Part shown: positions 8,973-17,840 of the stretch, in pieces
Numbering within the stretch: position 1 is the first letter of the stretch
Layout: every line of letters begins with the position of its first letter
DNA from: Bog-532 sp963805255
Lineage (GTDB): Bacteria; Actinomycetota; Actinomycetes; Streptosporangiales; Streptosporangiaceae
NCBI GenBank assembly: GCA_963805255.1
Contig: CAWDTK010000023.1
Location: forward strand, 1 to 64,000
DNA: 64,000 nt
Reading direction: 5' to 3'
Notes under the pieces: generated by a model
What the model was told of the DNA's origin: nothing
Database searches by the model: none
Seen by the model: the letters and a program-made list of their open reading frames with translations, nothing else
Program-made: the position numbers and the translations under genes

Positions 8973-10743
8973 CCCTGATCTTTCATCGGGGTTGATGGCT
9001 GCCGCTGAGCGGCGTGCGGACCGTGTTCTGGGCTGGGATTTTAGCTTCGGTGTATGACGGTGGCCCGGCTGGCGGGCCGGGTGGCCGGGGTTCCACGGCC
9101 CCGGGTTCTCCTTCCTTGCTCGCAGGGATGGGTTAGCACTGGTCAGGGGCCTTGCGGGATCGCCTGGATGCGCTGCCAGGCGGCGGTTATGGCGTCGGCC
9201 CAGGGCCAGGTCGCGGCGATTTTCAGGCATCTTCGCCGCCCGCCGTGCACGAGGCGGCCGGCGGCGTGCAGGATCCGGTAGCGGAGCGTTTTCGGCTCGG
9301 CTTTCGCCAGGTCGCGGTCCAGGGCCAGCAGCTTCAGCCAGGCCAGCAGGATGCAGGCGATCATGGAGGCGGTCAGCCACGCCTGGTTGACCTTGTAGTC
9401 ATGCGACGGGAAATGGCCCAGCCCGGTGTCCTTGCCGGTGCGGATCACGTCCTCCACCCGGGCGTGGACCCGGTGCGCCGCGTCGATGTAGGCGCACTGG
9501 CCCAGCCAGCCACGCGTGGTGGCGGGCCGGTTCGTTACCCACAGGCAGTACCGCCAGCCGTCCTCTGCCTCGAACAGGGTCAGCTGCGCGCCCGGGTGCG
9601 GGCGTTCCCGGCGGGCGAAGATCCGCATCGCCTTGGGCCAGCCCTTGAGCTGGTCCCCGGCCGGCCCTTCGCGCAGCAGCCCGGTCAGCTCGATGACGTG
9701 GGCTTCCTCGATCCAGCAGGCCCGGTGCGCGCACCGGAGATTACCGCAGGCATCGTCCGCGCGGCGCTCGCGGACTTTCCCGTGCGCGTCCACGGCGGCT
9801 TCCCAGGCGTCCTCGGGGACCTGGGCCAGCGCGGCCTTTTCCCGCTTGCCCAGCTCCCAGCCCACGGAGTAGATCACCTGGTACCCGGGGCGGGCCGCCA
9901 GCTTGTCCAGCTCCCTGATCAGGGCGTGGCTGGCGCCGGCCCCGTCGCAGGTGATCATCAGCTTCCGGCGGAACGCCGGCGGCAGCGCGGCGATCGCCTC
10001 GCCCAGGATCTGCAGGTGATCAGCGGCGGTATTCGACCCGGCCGAGCCGGGGCGCAGCATCCACGCCAGCGGCTCCCGCACGTTGTCGCATTCGGCGACC
10101 AGCGGGTGATGGCCGAATCCCTTGAAATTGGGCTCCGCCAGCTCCTTATCCGAGTGCGCGGGCACCACGGTCGCGTCCAGCCGGATACACGTCACCCCCT
10201 CCAGCGTCTTGTCCGCGACCCGCACCGGCGGCAGCGTGCCGGCCTGCGCCCACGCGTGCCGCCGCGCCTTGTTCACCGCGGCGGCGAGCTTGCGCTGCGC
10301 GCGGTCGCCGGCGCCGGCGATCTCCTTCAGCGCCCGCCACGCCGTCGGCACCGACGCCACCAGGCCGAACAGCTCCCGCTGATCGCCCATCACCCGGAAA
10401 TCACTGATCACCCGGGCGCCGTCCGCGATCGCGCACGCCAGATCGCTGACGACCCGGCCCCGGTCATGCCCCCACAGCGGCGACGGCAGCGCCCGCGACA
10501 GCCCCGCCGTCAGCCCCGTCCGGTCCGCCAGCTGCCGCAGCAGAACCAGGCCCGCATGCGACACGATCCCCGTACCGCCGCCAGTGACTTCCAGACCCCG
10601 CGACCACCCTGTACCGTTCACGTAGAAAGTGCTCCTCGAACCCGGCGCGATAAGGACCCAAACACCCCTAATCGTCCCAGTTCAGGAGCACTTTTCCATT
10701 CAGGCGCGCCAGTCAGCCCACACGGCTCGGTGAAAAGACAGGG
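8973..10743 (-). mobile_element. IS1380-family element, copy 2, nested in the IS66 element
   Basis: It has the same 1,771-bp structure and inverted ends as copy 1. The target duplication is CTTG (8969-8972 and 10744-10747). The uninterrupted sequence GTCCTTGGGCTTGC can be read from the inverted arm at 12570-12590, which proves the site and shows that this insertion came after the IS66 arm duplication. Confidence 0.93.
9143..10621 (-). CDS. IS1380-family transposase (copy 2)
   Basis: A 492-residue transposase differing from the copy at 6122-7600 by one visible residue (Gly in VIELTGLLREG). All family blocks described for copy 1 are present and the frame is intact. Its start lies about 120 bp inside the right end of the element. 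The near-identity of the two copies points to recent transposition. Confidence 0.93.
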   Translation of the reverse strand: MNGTGWSRGLEVTGGGTGIVSHAGLVLLRQLADRTGLTAGLSRALPSPLWGHDRGRVVSDLACAIADGARVISDFRVMGDQRELFGLVASVPTAWRALKEIAGAGDRAQRKLAAAVNKARRHAWAQAGTLPPVRVADKTLEGVTCIRLDATVVPAHSDKELAEPNFKGFGHHPLVAECDNVREPLAWMLRPGSAGSNTAADHLQILGEAIAALPPAFRRKLMITCDGAGASHALIRELDKLAARPGYQVIYSVGWELGKREKAALAQVPEDAWEAAVDAHGKVRERRADDACGNLRCAHRACWIEEAHVIELTGLLREGPAGDQLKGWPKAMRIFARRERPHPGAQLTLFEAEDGWRYCLWVTNRPATTRGWLGQCAYIDAAHRVHARVEDVIRTGKDTGLGHFPSHDYKVNQAWLTASMIACILLAWLKLLALDRDLAKAEPKTLRYRILHAAGRLVHGGRRRCLKIAATWPWADAITAAWQRIQAIPQGP

Positions 10744-10844
10744 CTTGGGCTTGCTGCTGCGGTGCGTGATCGACGGTTACGTTTTGGCGGCGGGCGTGGT
10801 GTTGCCGTGGTGGCTGAGCGTGGTTTCGGGGATGATCCGGGGCT

Positions 10845-12590
10845 GTGACCGATGTGCCGCCCGAGGATCCGCGTGATGCGCTGATCCGGGAGCAGGCGGA
10901 GCGGATTTCGGTGCTGGAGGCGGTGGTCGCTGACCTGCGGGAGCAGCTGGCCGCGGCGGAGCGGTCGGGGTCGCGGAACAGCGGGAACTCCTCGATGCCG
11001 CCGAGCTCGGATGACCTGCCCGGGAAGAAGCCGCCCCGGAAGCAGCGGCGGGCCGCGGAGCGGGCGGAGGCGAAGAAGCGGAAGCGGGGGAAGCAGCCGG
11101 GCAGCCCGGGGGCGTCCATGAGCTGGGAGGTCCCGGACCGGACCGAGGACCACTATCCGGAGGGTGCCTGCTCCTGCGGCCTTGATCTTTCGGAGGCCGC
11201 TGACCTGGGGGTTACCCGCTCGTTTCAGCAGGAGGAGATCCCGGCCGCGGCGGCGGAGCGGGTGCAGCACGACCTGCACGGCGGGAGGTGCGCCTGCGGG
11301 AAGGCGCACGTCGCGCCGCGCCCGGCGGGCGTGCCGGATTCCGCGCTGTCGATCGGCCCCAGGCTCCGGGCGCTGGCCGTGTACCTGGTGGTTTTTCAGC
11401 ACGTTCCGGTGGAGCGGTGCCGGCAGCTGATCGCCGACGTGGCCGGCGCCGCCGTGTCAGAGGGGTTCATCCACTCGTGCCTGGCGAAGGCGGCGTCCCT
11501 GGCCGCGGAGGTGGTGGCGCTGATCCGCGCCCTGATCACCGCCGCGGGCGTGGCGGGGTTCGACGAGACGACGCTGCGGTCTGGGCAGGCCGGGGAGAAG
11601 AAATACGTCCACGGCGCCTTCACCGAGCGGTACTCCGCGTTCTGGCTGGGTGCCCGGAGCCTGGACTCGATGCAGGACGCCGGGATCCTGCCGGAATTCG
11701 CCGGGATCGTGGTCTCCGACCGGTACCAGAACTACTTCCACCCCCGGTGGGAGCACATCGCCGGGAACCAGGCGTGCCTGTCTCACCTGCTCAGGGACTA
11801 CGAGGACTGTGCCGAGAGCTACCCGGGCGCGGTCTGGCCGGTGCAGGCGCAGCGGGCGCTGCGCGGCCTGATCTGTGCCTGGCACGCCACCCGCGAGCAG
11901 GGCCTGGACGCCATCCCCGCCGATGCGCGGAAACCGCTGGAGCACGAGTTCCGGCACGCCGTCCTCGCGGGCCTGGCCAGCGTGCCCCGCGTCCCCGGCC
12001 CGAAGAACAGCACGAAGCAGAAGCCAGGCCGCGAGCTGCTCGAATTTTGCCGCGACCGCCGCAGCGACGTGCTGCTGTTCACCGAGGACACCAGCGTGTG
12101 GCCCACGAACAACATCAGTGAGCGCGGCGTCCGCCCGCTGAAAACCCAGCAGAAGATCTCCGGCCGCCTGACCAGCGACGACGTCACCCAGGACCGGCTC
12201 GACATCCGCAGTTACATCGACACCGCACGCAAGCACGGCAAGCACGCCATGGACGTCCTGCACGACCTCATGCTCGGCAGGCCCTGGCGACCGCCCGCGC
12301 CAAGCATTCTCCCCGTAACCGGGCAATCGCAGCCCCCGCTACCCATCACCACGCGTGCATGGGCTGATTGTTTACGCCAGCTGCTCCCGCAGGTCAGCGA
12401 CCACCGCCTCCAGCACCGAAATCCGCTCCGCCTGCTCCCGGATCAGCGCATCACGCGGATCCTCGGGCGGCACATCGGTCACAGCCCCGGATCATCCCCG
12501 AAACCACGCTCAGCCACCACGGCAACACCACGCCCGCCGCCAAAACGTAACCGTCGATCACGCACCGCAGCAGCAAGCCCAAGGACCTGA
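10845..12590 (+). CDS. IS66-family transposase (TnpC)
   Basis: From GTG 10845, about 581 residues. It opens with a leucine-zipper helix (ERISVLEAVVADLREQLAAA) and a basic linker (KKPPRKQRRAAERAEAKKRK). A zinc-finger-like pair (CSCG, CACG) follows, then the DDE core: AGFDETTLRSGQ, FAGIVVSDRYQNYFHP and NNISERGVRPLKTQQK. The normal C-terminus would lie near LMLGRPWRPP. There is no stop before the element's own right end at 12375, so the frame continues into the inverted arm and stops at 12590; the last ~70 residues are antisense of its own 5' region and probably meaningless. Confidence 0.88.
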   Translation: MTDVPPEDPRDALIREQAERISVLEAVVADLREQLAAAERSGSRNSGNSSMPPSSDDLPGKKPPRKQRRAAERAEAKKRKRGKQPGSPGASMSWEVPDRTEDHYPEGACSCGLDLSEAADLGVTRSFQQEEIPAAAAERVQHDLHGGRCACGKAHVAPRPAGVPDSALSIGPRLRALAVYLVVFQHVPVERCRQLIADVAGAAVSEGFIHSCLAKAASLAAEVVALIRALITAAGVAGFDETTLRSGQAGEKKYVHGAFTERYSAFWLGARSLDSMQDAGILPEFAGIVVSDRYQNYFHPRWEHIAGNQACLSHLLRDYEDCAESYPGAVWPVQAQRALRGLICAWHATREQGLDAIPADARKPLEHEFRHAVLAGLASVPRVPGPKNSTKQKPGRELLEFCRDRRSDVLLFTEDTSVWPTNNISERGVRPLKTQQKISGRLTSDDVTQDRLDIRSYIDTARKHGKHAMDVLHDLMLGRPWRPPAPSILPVTGQSQPPLPITTRAWADCLRQLLPQVSDHRLQHRNPLRLLPDQRITRILGRHIGHSPGSSPKPRSATTATPRPPPKRNRRSRTAAASPRT

Positions 12591-12598
12591 ACGTTTAC
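12376..12598. repeat. 223-bp inverted copy of the IS66 left end
   Basis: This is the reverse complement of 8954-8972 joined to 10748-10951, i.e. the left terminus plus the first ~36 codons of the transposase. Identity appears complete over 223 bp. Because the left arm is split by IS1380 copy 2, the arms now lie about 1.4 kb apart on the inner side. Confidence 0.88.
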
Positions 12599-12656
12599 CA
12601 TCACGGTTGTCAGCGGAGCTGCTCATACCGTTACCCACAACCACGCGTGCTCGTAG
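12599..12656 (+). pseudogene. Beta-helix protein gene, fragment 3 of 3 with native stop
   Basis: After the second CATCACGG repeat the frame of fragment 2 continues as VVSGAAHTVTHNHACS and ends at TAG 12654-12656. Joining 5797-5951, 8780-8953 and 12607-12656 gives an uninterrupted ~125-codon C-terminal region. The final residues carry one cysteine (NHACS), with another in NNYTCNAG, possibly a disulphide pair in an exported protein. Confidence 0.7.
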
Positions 12657-12730
12657 CAGGTTGCCAACCGCCTCGACGTTGGCTTCCAGCAGCTGCCGCA
12701 GCCTGCCGTTAGCGGCACGCAGCGCTGCCG

Positions 12731-12985
12731 GCCCGGGGGATAACCCGGAAACCGGACCCTGACTATGTCAGGGTCACCCGCAAACTGGTACGGGCGCGCA
12801 GGAGCGGGGACCGGGCGCAAGCCCGGGAACTGCTCCGGCAGCAGCGCAGCCTGCCTGCGGGCGATCCGCATGACCCCGGGTACCGGAGGCTTCGCTCCTC
12901 CAGGCACGCCGATGATCATCTGCTGGGTTTCACCGGGCCGGAGGCCGAGGTCGAGGCAGGCCCCCGCGTTATAATTGAGGCTATT
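12731..12985 (+). pseudogene. Group II intron reverse transcriptase/maturase relic
   Basis: The plus strand encodes ARGITRKPDPDYVRVTRKLV, then RRSGDRAQARELLRQQRSLP and AGDPHDPGYRRLRSSRHADD followed by HLLGFTGPEAEVE. Intact group II intron proteins read GYRRLRYVRYADDHLLGF here; the catalytic YADD box is present as HADD. Only ~85 codons of the palm region survive and it is cut at 12993 by the IS66-DruA element. A perfect 8-bp stem-loop (GACCCTGA / TCAGGGTC, 12755-12775) lies inside it. No intron RNA domain V was recognised. Confidence 0.65.
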
Positions 12986-13107
12986 GATGTTAGGTAAGTA
13001 TTCGGTGATTCCGGTGGGCTGAGCGTGGCTGGCCGGCGCAGGCGACACGCTGGCGGGGCGGGTGCGGCGGTGCTGGACACAGGGACTGGTGGTGGTGCAG
13101 CCTTGGC

Positions 13108-14793
13108 GTGATGGCTGCGCGTACTTGTTCCCGGCCCGCTGATGAGGCGGCGTTCTGGCGTGAGCGGGCGGAGCTGCTGGAGGCACAGAACACGCGGCTG
13201 GCCGGGGAGAACGTGCGGCTGGAGGCGGAGAACGCCACGCTGGCCGCGACGGTGGCCGCGCAGCAGGAGCAGCTGGCCGCGCTGAAGCAGCGGGTGGTGA
13301 CGCTGAGCCGGATGCTGTTCGGCACCTCCAGCGAGAAAGACGGCGCCGGTAAGCGGCAGGCGGGCGGGCAAGCCGCCGACGCCGGCGGCGGGGATGACGC
13401 CCCGGCAGGGGATGGCGGCGCTGCGGGCGGGCGGCGCCGGGGTCAGCGGCCGGGATCGGCCGGGCATGGGCGGCGCCGGCATGAGCACCTGGAGACCGAG
13501 GAGCAGGTCCATGACATTCCGGAGGGCGAGCGGCGCTGCCCGCGGTGCGGCCGGGCCTATGAGCTGTTCGGGGAGGATGCCAGCGAGCAGGTATCGTGGC
13601 GGGTCCGGGTGTGGCGGGTGGTGCACCGGCGGCGCAAGTACGCCCGGTGCTGCCAGTGCCCGGTGCCGGCGGTGCGGACCGCGCCCGGCCCGGCGACGCT
13701 GATTCCCAGGGGCCTGTTCACGACGGAGTTCTGCGTGAACCTGCTTGTCGCCAAGTACGCGCTCGGGCTGCCGTTCAACCGGGTGATCGCGATGCTGGCG
13801 ATGCAGGGCCTGGAGGTGGCGCCGGGCACGCTGGCCGGGGTGGCCCGGCGGCTGGAGGAGCTGCTTGCGCCGCTGGCGGCCGCGATCGCCGCGCGAAACG
13901 CCGCCGCCGGGCACGCGCACGTGGACGAGACGTCGTGGCGGGTATTCGGCCAGCCCGCCGATAACGGAGGCAGCCGCTGGTGGCTGTGGGTGTTCACTGC
14001 CGCGGACACGGTGGTGTACACGATCGCGGCGTCGCGGTCGCTGAAGGTGCTCGAAGACCATTACGGCGTGCAGGCCGGCCAGCTGCCGGAGGGCCGCAGG
14101 CCGCTGGTCATCAGCTCGGACTTCTACTCGGTGTACCGGTCGTTTTCCGAGCTGGACGGCGTCACCTCCCTCTGGTGCTGGGCCCATATCCGGCGGCGGT
14201 TCATCCGGGCCGGCGACGCCCACCGCAAGGAGCTGGGCAGCTGGGCTGATGCCTGGACCGGCCGGTTCGCCGCACTATACGCCGCGCACCGCGCCCTGGC
14301 CGCCGCCCCCGGGGGCACTGGCGAGCACGCCCGGGCGGCCGCCGCGTTCGATGCGGCGCTGGAGGAGATCGACGCCTACCGCCGTATTCAGGGTCGCCGC
14401 CCGGACCTGCTGCACCCGGCCGCGGCGAAGGCGCTGGCCACCTTGGACCGCGAATGGGGCGGGCTGGTGCGCCACCGGGACTTCCCGGACCTGCCGCTGG
14501 ATAACAACACCGCCGAGCGGGCGATCCGCACCCCGGTCGTGGGCCGCAAGAACTACAACGGCTCCGGCGCGGAATGGTCCGCTGACCTGGCCGGCCACGC
14601 CTGGACCGTCCTGGGCACCGCCCGGATCACCGGGCACAACCCCCGCGCCTACCTGGACGCCTACCTGCAGGCCTGCGCCGCAAACGGCGGCAAGCCGCCG
14701 GCTGGGCAGGCCCTGGAAGCCCTGCTGCCCTGGAACATCACCCTGACCGGCCAGCCCGGCGAGCCAGACGGCAGGAAGGACCAGCCGCCGTGA
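13108..14793 (+). CDS. IS66-family transposase of the DruA-carrying element (copy A)
   Basis: 561 residues. N-terminal leucine zipper (WRERAELLEAQNTRLAGENV, and heptads up to KQRVVTLSRMLFGTSSEK), a low-complexity Gly/Ala/Arg linker, a zinc-finger region (RRCPRCGRAYELF ... YARCCQCPVP), then the DDE core. The likely catalytic residues are Asp273 in HVDETSWRVFG, Asp338 in LVISSDFYSVYRSF and Glu470 in LDNNTAERAIRTPVVGRKNY. The stop TGA overlaps the GTG start of the DruA gene by four bases, so the two are probably translationally coupled. It differs from copy B by Gly versus Cys in GVQA-G/C-QLPEG. Confidence 0.93.
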   Translation: MMAARTCSRPADEAAFWRERAELLEAQNTRLAGENVRLEAENATLAATVAAQQEQLAALKQRVVTLSRMLFGTSSEKDGAGKRQAGGQAADAGGGDDAPAGDGGAAGGRRRGQRPGSAGHGRRRHEHLETEEQVHDIPEGERRCPRCGRAYELFGEDASEQVSWRVRVWRVVHRRRKYARCCQCPVPAVRTAPGPATLIPRGLFTTEFCVNLLVAKYALGLPFNRVIAMLAMQGLEVAPGTLAGVARRLEELLAPLAAAIAARNAAAGHAHVDETSWRVFGQPADNGGSRWWLWVFTAADTVVYTIAASRSLKVLEDHYGVQAGQLPEGRRPLVISSDFYSVYRSFSELDGVTSLWCWAHIRRRFIRAGDAHRKELGSWADAWTGRFAALYAAHRALAAAPGGTGEHARAAAAFDAALEEIDAYRRIQGRRPDLLHPAAAKALATLDREWGGLVRHRDFPDLPLDNNTAERAIRTPVVGRKNYNGSGAEWSADLAGHAWTVLGTARITGHNPRAYLDAYLQACAANGGKPPAGQALEALLPWNITLTGQPGEPDGRKDQPP

Positions 14794-15698
14794 CCGTGAC
14801 CGGCACGCCCGGCCAGTACCCGGCCCGCTACTGCGGCAGGGACTTCACCCTCGCCGAGCTGGAGGAGATCCGCTCCCTGGCGGCGACGCTGCCGACCCGC
14901 CGCGCGATCGCCGACGCGATCTGCGACGCGCTCGGCTGGCAGACCCCCGGCGGGCGGCGCAAGGACATGACCGCCCGCGTCGCCCTGGGCCGGATGGCCG
15001 CCGACGGCCTGATCACCCTGCCGCCGCCGCGCAACGGCAACGGCAACGGACGCCACCCCCGGCACGGGCACCCCGGCCAGCTCGCCCTGCCGCTGCCGGC
15101 GCACCCCGCCGCCACCTTGGCCGATCTCGGCCCGGTCACCATCAGCGTCGTCGACAGCCGCCAGGCCTCCCGGCAGTGGAACCAGCTCATCCGCGACCAC
15201 CACTACCTCGGCTACACCCCGCTGGCCGGCGCCCAGATCCGCTACCTCGCCGCCGCCCCCGCCGCCGGCCCGATCGCCGCCTTCGCCTTCGCCGCCAGCG
15301 CCTGGAAATGCGCCCCCCGCGACGACTGGATCGGCTGGGACCCCGCCACCCGCCGCGCCAACCTGAACCTGATCTGCGGCAACGCCCGGTTCCTCATCCG
15401 CCCCGACCTGGCGGTCCCCAACCTCGCCTCCTCGCTGCTCGCCGCCGTCACCCGCCGGCTGCCCGCCGACTGGCGGGCCCGCTACGGCTACGCCCCGGTC
15501 CTGGCCGAGACCTTCGTCAAGGCCGGCCGGTTCACCGGCGCCAGCTACCGCGCCGCCAACTGGACCCGCATTGGCCAGACCAAGGGCAGGGGCAAGCTCG
15601 ACCGCCGCCATGAACACGCCCTGCCGGTCAAGGACATCTACCTCTACCCGCTGCACCGGCGCTGGCGGCAGATCCTCACCACCCCGCCCGCTCAGTAA
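14790..15698 (+). CDS. DruA-like (DUF4338) protein carried by the IS66 element (copy A)
   Basis: 302 residues from a GTG overlapping the transposase stop (GTGA). The N-terminal ~85 residues resemble the small helical lead of DUF4338 proteins (FTLAELEEIRSLAATLPTRR; WQTPGGRRKDMTARVAL). The DUF4338 core follows: VVDSRQASRQWNQLIRDHHY, LGYTPLAGAQIRYLAAAP, SAWKCAPRDDWIGWDPATRR, NLNLICGNARFLIRPDLAVP, and the C-terminal PVKDIYLYPLHRRWRQIL. The family's named member is DruA of the Druantia anti-phage system; its biochemical role is not settled. Here no other Druantia gene is present and the gene moves with a transposase, so a role in transposition or element maintenance is at least as likely as defence. 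Confidence 0.85.
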   Translation: MTVTGTPGQYPARYCGRDFTLAELEEIRSLAATLPTRRAIADAICDALGWQTPGGRRKDMTARVALGRMAADGLITLPPPRNGNGNGRHPRHGHPGQLALPLPAHPAATLADLGPVTISVVDSRQASRQWNQLIRDHHYLGYTPLAGAQIRYLAAAPAAGPIAAFAFAASAWKCAPRDDWIGWDPATRRANLNLICGNARFLIRPDLAVPNLASSLLAAVTRRLPADWRARYGYAPVLAETFVKAGRFTGASYRAANWTRIGQTKGRGKLDRRHEHALPVKDIYLYPLHRRWRQILTTPPAQ

Positions 15699-15902
15699 CA
15701 GCCCACGGGATCACCGAATTCTTACGATGTTAGAATAAAACCGATCGTGAGGCGGCTACCTCATAAACCGTCTGGCGGGACGTGGCCTGCATTTCACCGA
15801 GTGAGCGTTACAGATATGTTGCGAGTATGTTTCGGATTCGGACGCGCATATTACGAAAGCTCTCGACACGGCAGGTGCGTGTGACCGGGAGCCCGCACTA
15901 AC

Positions 15903-15916
15903 GGGACCTTTGGCCC
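15903..15916. promoter_or_regulatory. Weak DevR/DosR-like palindrome upstream of pckG
   Basis: GGGACCTTTGGCCC matches the DosR core GGGACTWWAGTCCC at 11 of 14 positions and keeps the dyad GGGAC...CCC. It is about 110 bp upstream of the pckG start, within a 290-bp gene-free stretch (15734-16024) that shows no other clear signal except the AAGGAG ribosome site at 16012-16017. Confidence 0.35.
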
Positions 15917-16024
15917 TGCGCCGGCCGTAGATCTGGCGGGAATGTAACGGCATGTGCTCTCACTTCCTGAATGCACAATGATTAATCTGCATTCTCATTC
16001 CGTCAAATCGTAAGGAGCCATATC

Positions 16025-17840
16025 ATGACCAGGCCGACCCTCGTAGCTGCCCGAGTCCCGACAAGTGACGTCCAGCTGACCAGATGGGTGGGCGAAATCG
16101 CGGAGCTGACCAAGCCTGATCACATTGCGTGGTGCGACGGCTCGTATCCTGAATGGGAGCGGCTGACCAATCTCCTGGTCGAGCAGGGCACTTTTCAGCC
16201 GGCTCAACCCGCAGCTCCGGCCCAACAGCTTCCATTGTTCCTCCGATCCGGGCGACGTTGCGCGTGTCGAGGACAGGACCTTCATCTGCTCGGAGAAGCA
16301 AGAGGACGCCGGCCCGACGAACAACTGGATCGCCCCGGATGAGATGCGGAAGATTTTCGCCGGTCTCTTCAATGGCTGCATGAGGGGCCGCACCATGTAT
16401 GTGGTTCCGTTCTGCATGGGGCCGCTGGACAGCAACTTCTCCCAGCTCGGTGTCGAGATAACCGACTCACCCTACGTGGCGGTATCGATGCGAATCATGA
16501 CGAGAATGGGGACACCCGCGCTGCGGCTTATCGAGGAACACGGCTCGTTCGTCCGCGCAGTGCATTCCGTCGGCGCTCCGCTGCAGGCTGGCCAGGCTGA
16601 TGTGCCTTGGCCGTGCAGCACGACCAAATACATCTCGCACTTCCCCGAGACGAGGGAGATATGGTCCTACGGTTCCGGCTATGGCGGCAACGCCCTGCTC
16701 GGTAAGAAATGCTACGCGCTGCGCGTGGCATCGGTGATGGCCCGCGACGAGGGATGGCTGGCAGAGCACATGCTCATCCTCAAGGTCACGCCGCCGGGCG
16801 GCGATGCGAAATACCTGGCGGCGGCCTTCCCTTCCGCATGCGGGAAGACCAATCTCGCTATGGTCCAGCCCACCATTCCTGGTTGGCGGGTTGAGACCGT
16901 AGGCGACGATATCGCGTGGATGCGATTCGGCGACGACGGCCGGCTATATGCCATCAATCCCGAGGCGGGATTCTTCGGCGTCGCACCCGGAACTAGTGAA
17001 GTCACGAACGCCAACGCGATCGCGACGCTGTGGGGCAACAGCATCTTCACAAATGTCGCGCTCACCGATAACGGCGACGTGTGGTGGGAGGACCTCACCG
17101 ATCCGCCGCCTGCCCACCTGACCGACTGGAAGGGACGCGACTGGACGCCCGGCTCGCCGGAACCCTCCTCCCACCCCAATTCCCGGTTCACCGCCCCCGC
17201 CTCCCAGTGCCCGATCATCGCTCCCGAATGGGACGATCCCGCGGGCGTCCCGATTTCGGCGATCCTGTTCGGCGGGCGCCGCGCGACTGCCGTTCCGCTG
17301 GTCACCGAGTCCTTCGACTGGGCGCACGGCGTATTCCTCGGCGCCAACATAGCCTCAGAACGGACCGCGGCAGCCGACGGAAACGTCGGGGAGCTGCGCC
17401 GTGACCCATTTGCGATGCTGCCATTTTGCGGCTACAACATGGGTGACTACTTTGCCCACTGGCTAGATATCGGCAGTTCGGCGGACGCCGCCAAACTGCC
17501 GCGCATCTACTTCGTCAACTGGTTCCGTAAGGACGAGTCCGGCAGGTTCGTGTGGCCGGGCTTCGGCGAGAACAGCCGTGTCCTCAAGTGGATCACCGAA
17601 CGGCTCTCCGGCGACGCCCGGGCCGTCGTCAGCCCGATCGGCAGCGTCCCGGCCCGGGGTGCCCTCGATACCGATGGACTGGACATTGATGAGGACGACC
17701 TCAACCTCCTGCTCTCCGTCGACACCGATACATGGAAGCGGGAGGCCGCGCTCATCTCCGAGCACCTCCGTACCTTCGGCAGCCACCTGCCCAGCCCGTT
17801 CTGGGACCAGTACAACGATCTGCTCCGCCGGCTCGGCTGA
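16025..17840 (+). pseudogene. pckG: GTP-dependent phosphoenolpyruvate carboxykinase, one-base frameshift
   Basis: The enzyme converts oxaloacetate and GTP to phosphoenolpyruvate in gluconeogenesis. Behind AAGGAG the ATG at 16025 encodes PTSDVQLTRWVGEIAELTKP ... LVEQGTF. An extra T in the TTTT run at 16192-16195 throws the frame; reading one base later restores SRLNPQLRPNSF, RVEDRTFICSEKQEDAGPTN and everything to the stop at 17840. With that base removed the product is ~604 residues, the family norm. Visible motifs are the P-loop FPSACGKTNLAM, the substrate-site segment FCGYNMGDYFAHWL and IYFVNWFRKDESGRFVWPGF. The rest of the gene is undamaged, so the frameshift is either very recent or a sequence error. 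A DevR-like box lies upstream. Confidence 0.92.

Larger units (their letters stand above)
8954..12598 (+). mobile_element. IS66-family element with a duplicated, inverted left end
   Basis: The element begins GTAAACGTTCAGG (8954), the GTAA start of IS66 ends, and is bounded by an 8-bp duplication CATCACGG (8946-8953, 12599-12606), the IS66 hallmark. A normal right end, GATTGTTTAC, closes at 12375. Directly after it lie 223 bp (12376-12598) that are the reverse complement of the element's own first 223 bp. The unit between the target repeats therefore has two left ends and one internal right end. The left arm was later interrupted at its base 19 by IS1380 copy 2. It carries only a tnpC-type transposase, as in the ISBst12-like branch. 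Confidence 0.85.
12994..15725 (+). mobile_element. IS66-DruA two-gene transposon, copy A
   Basis: The ends are GTAAGTATTCGGTGATTCC (12994) and the inverted GGGATCACCGAATTCTTAC (ending 15725), with an 8-bp target duplication GATGTTAG at 12986-12993 and 15726-15733. It is 2,732 bp, exactly the length of copy B at 46398-49129. It holds an IS66 transposase gene and, overlapping its stop, a DruA/DUF4338 gene; no tnpA or tnpB is present. Exact ends and duplications show that both genes move as one unit. Confidence 0.93.

Noticed and set aside
14790..15698. A complete Druantia defence system
   Set aside because: Only the DruA-family gene is present; no large helicase DruE or other Druantia genes lie within or beside either copy.
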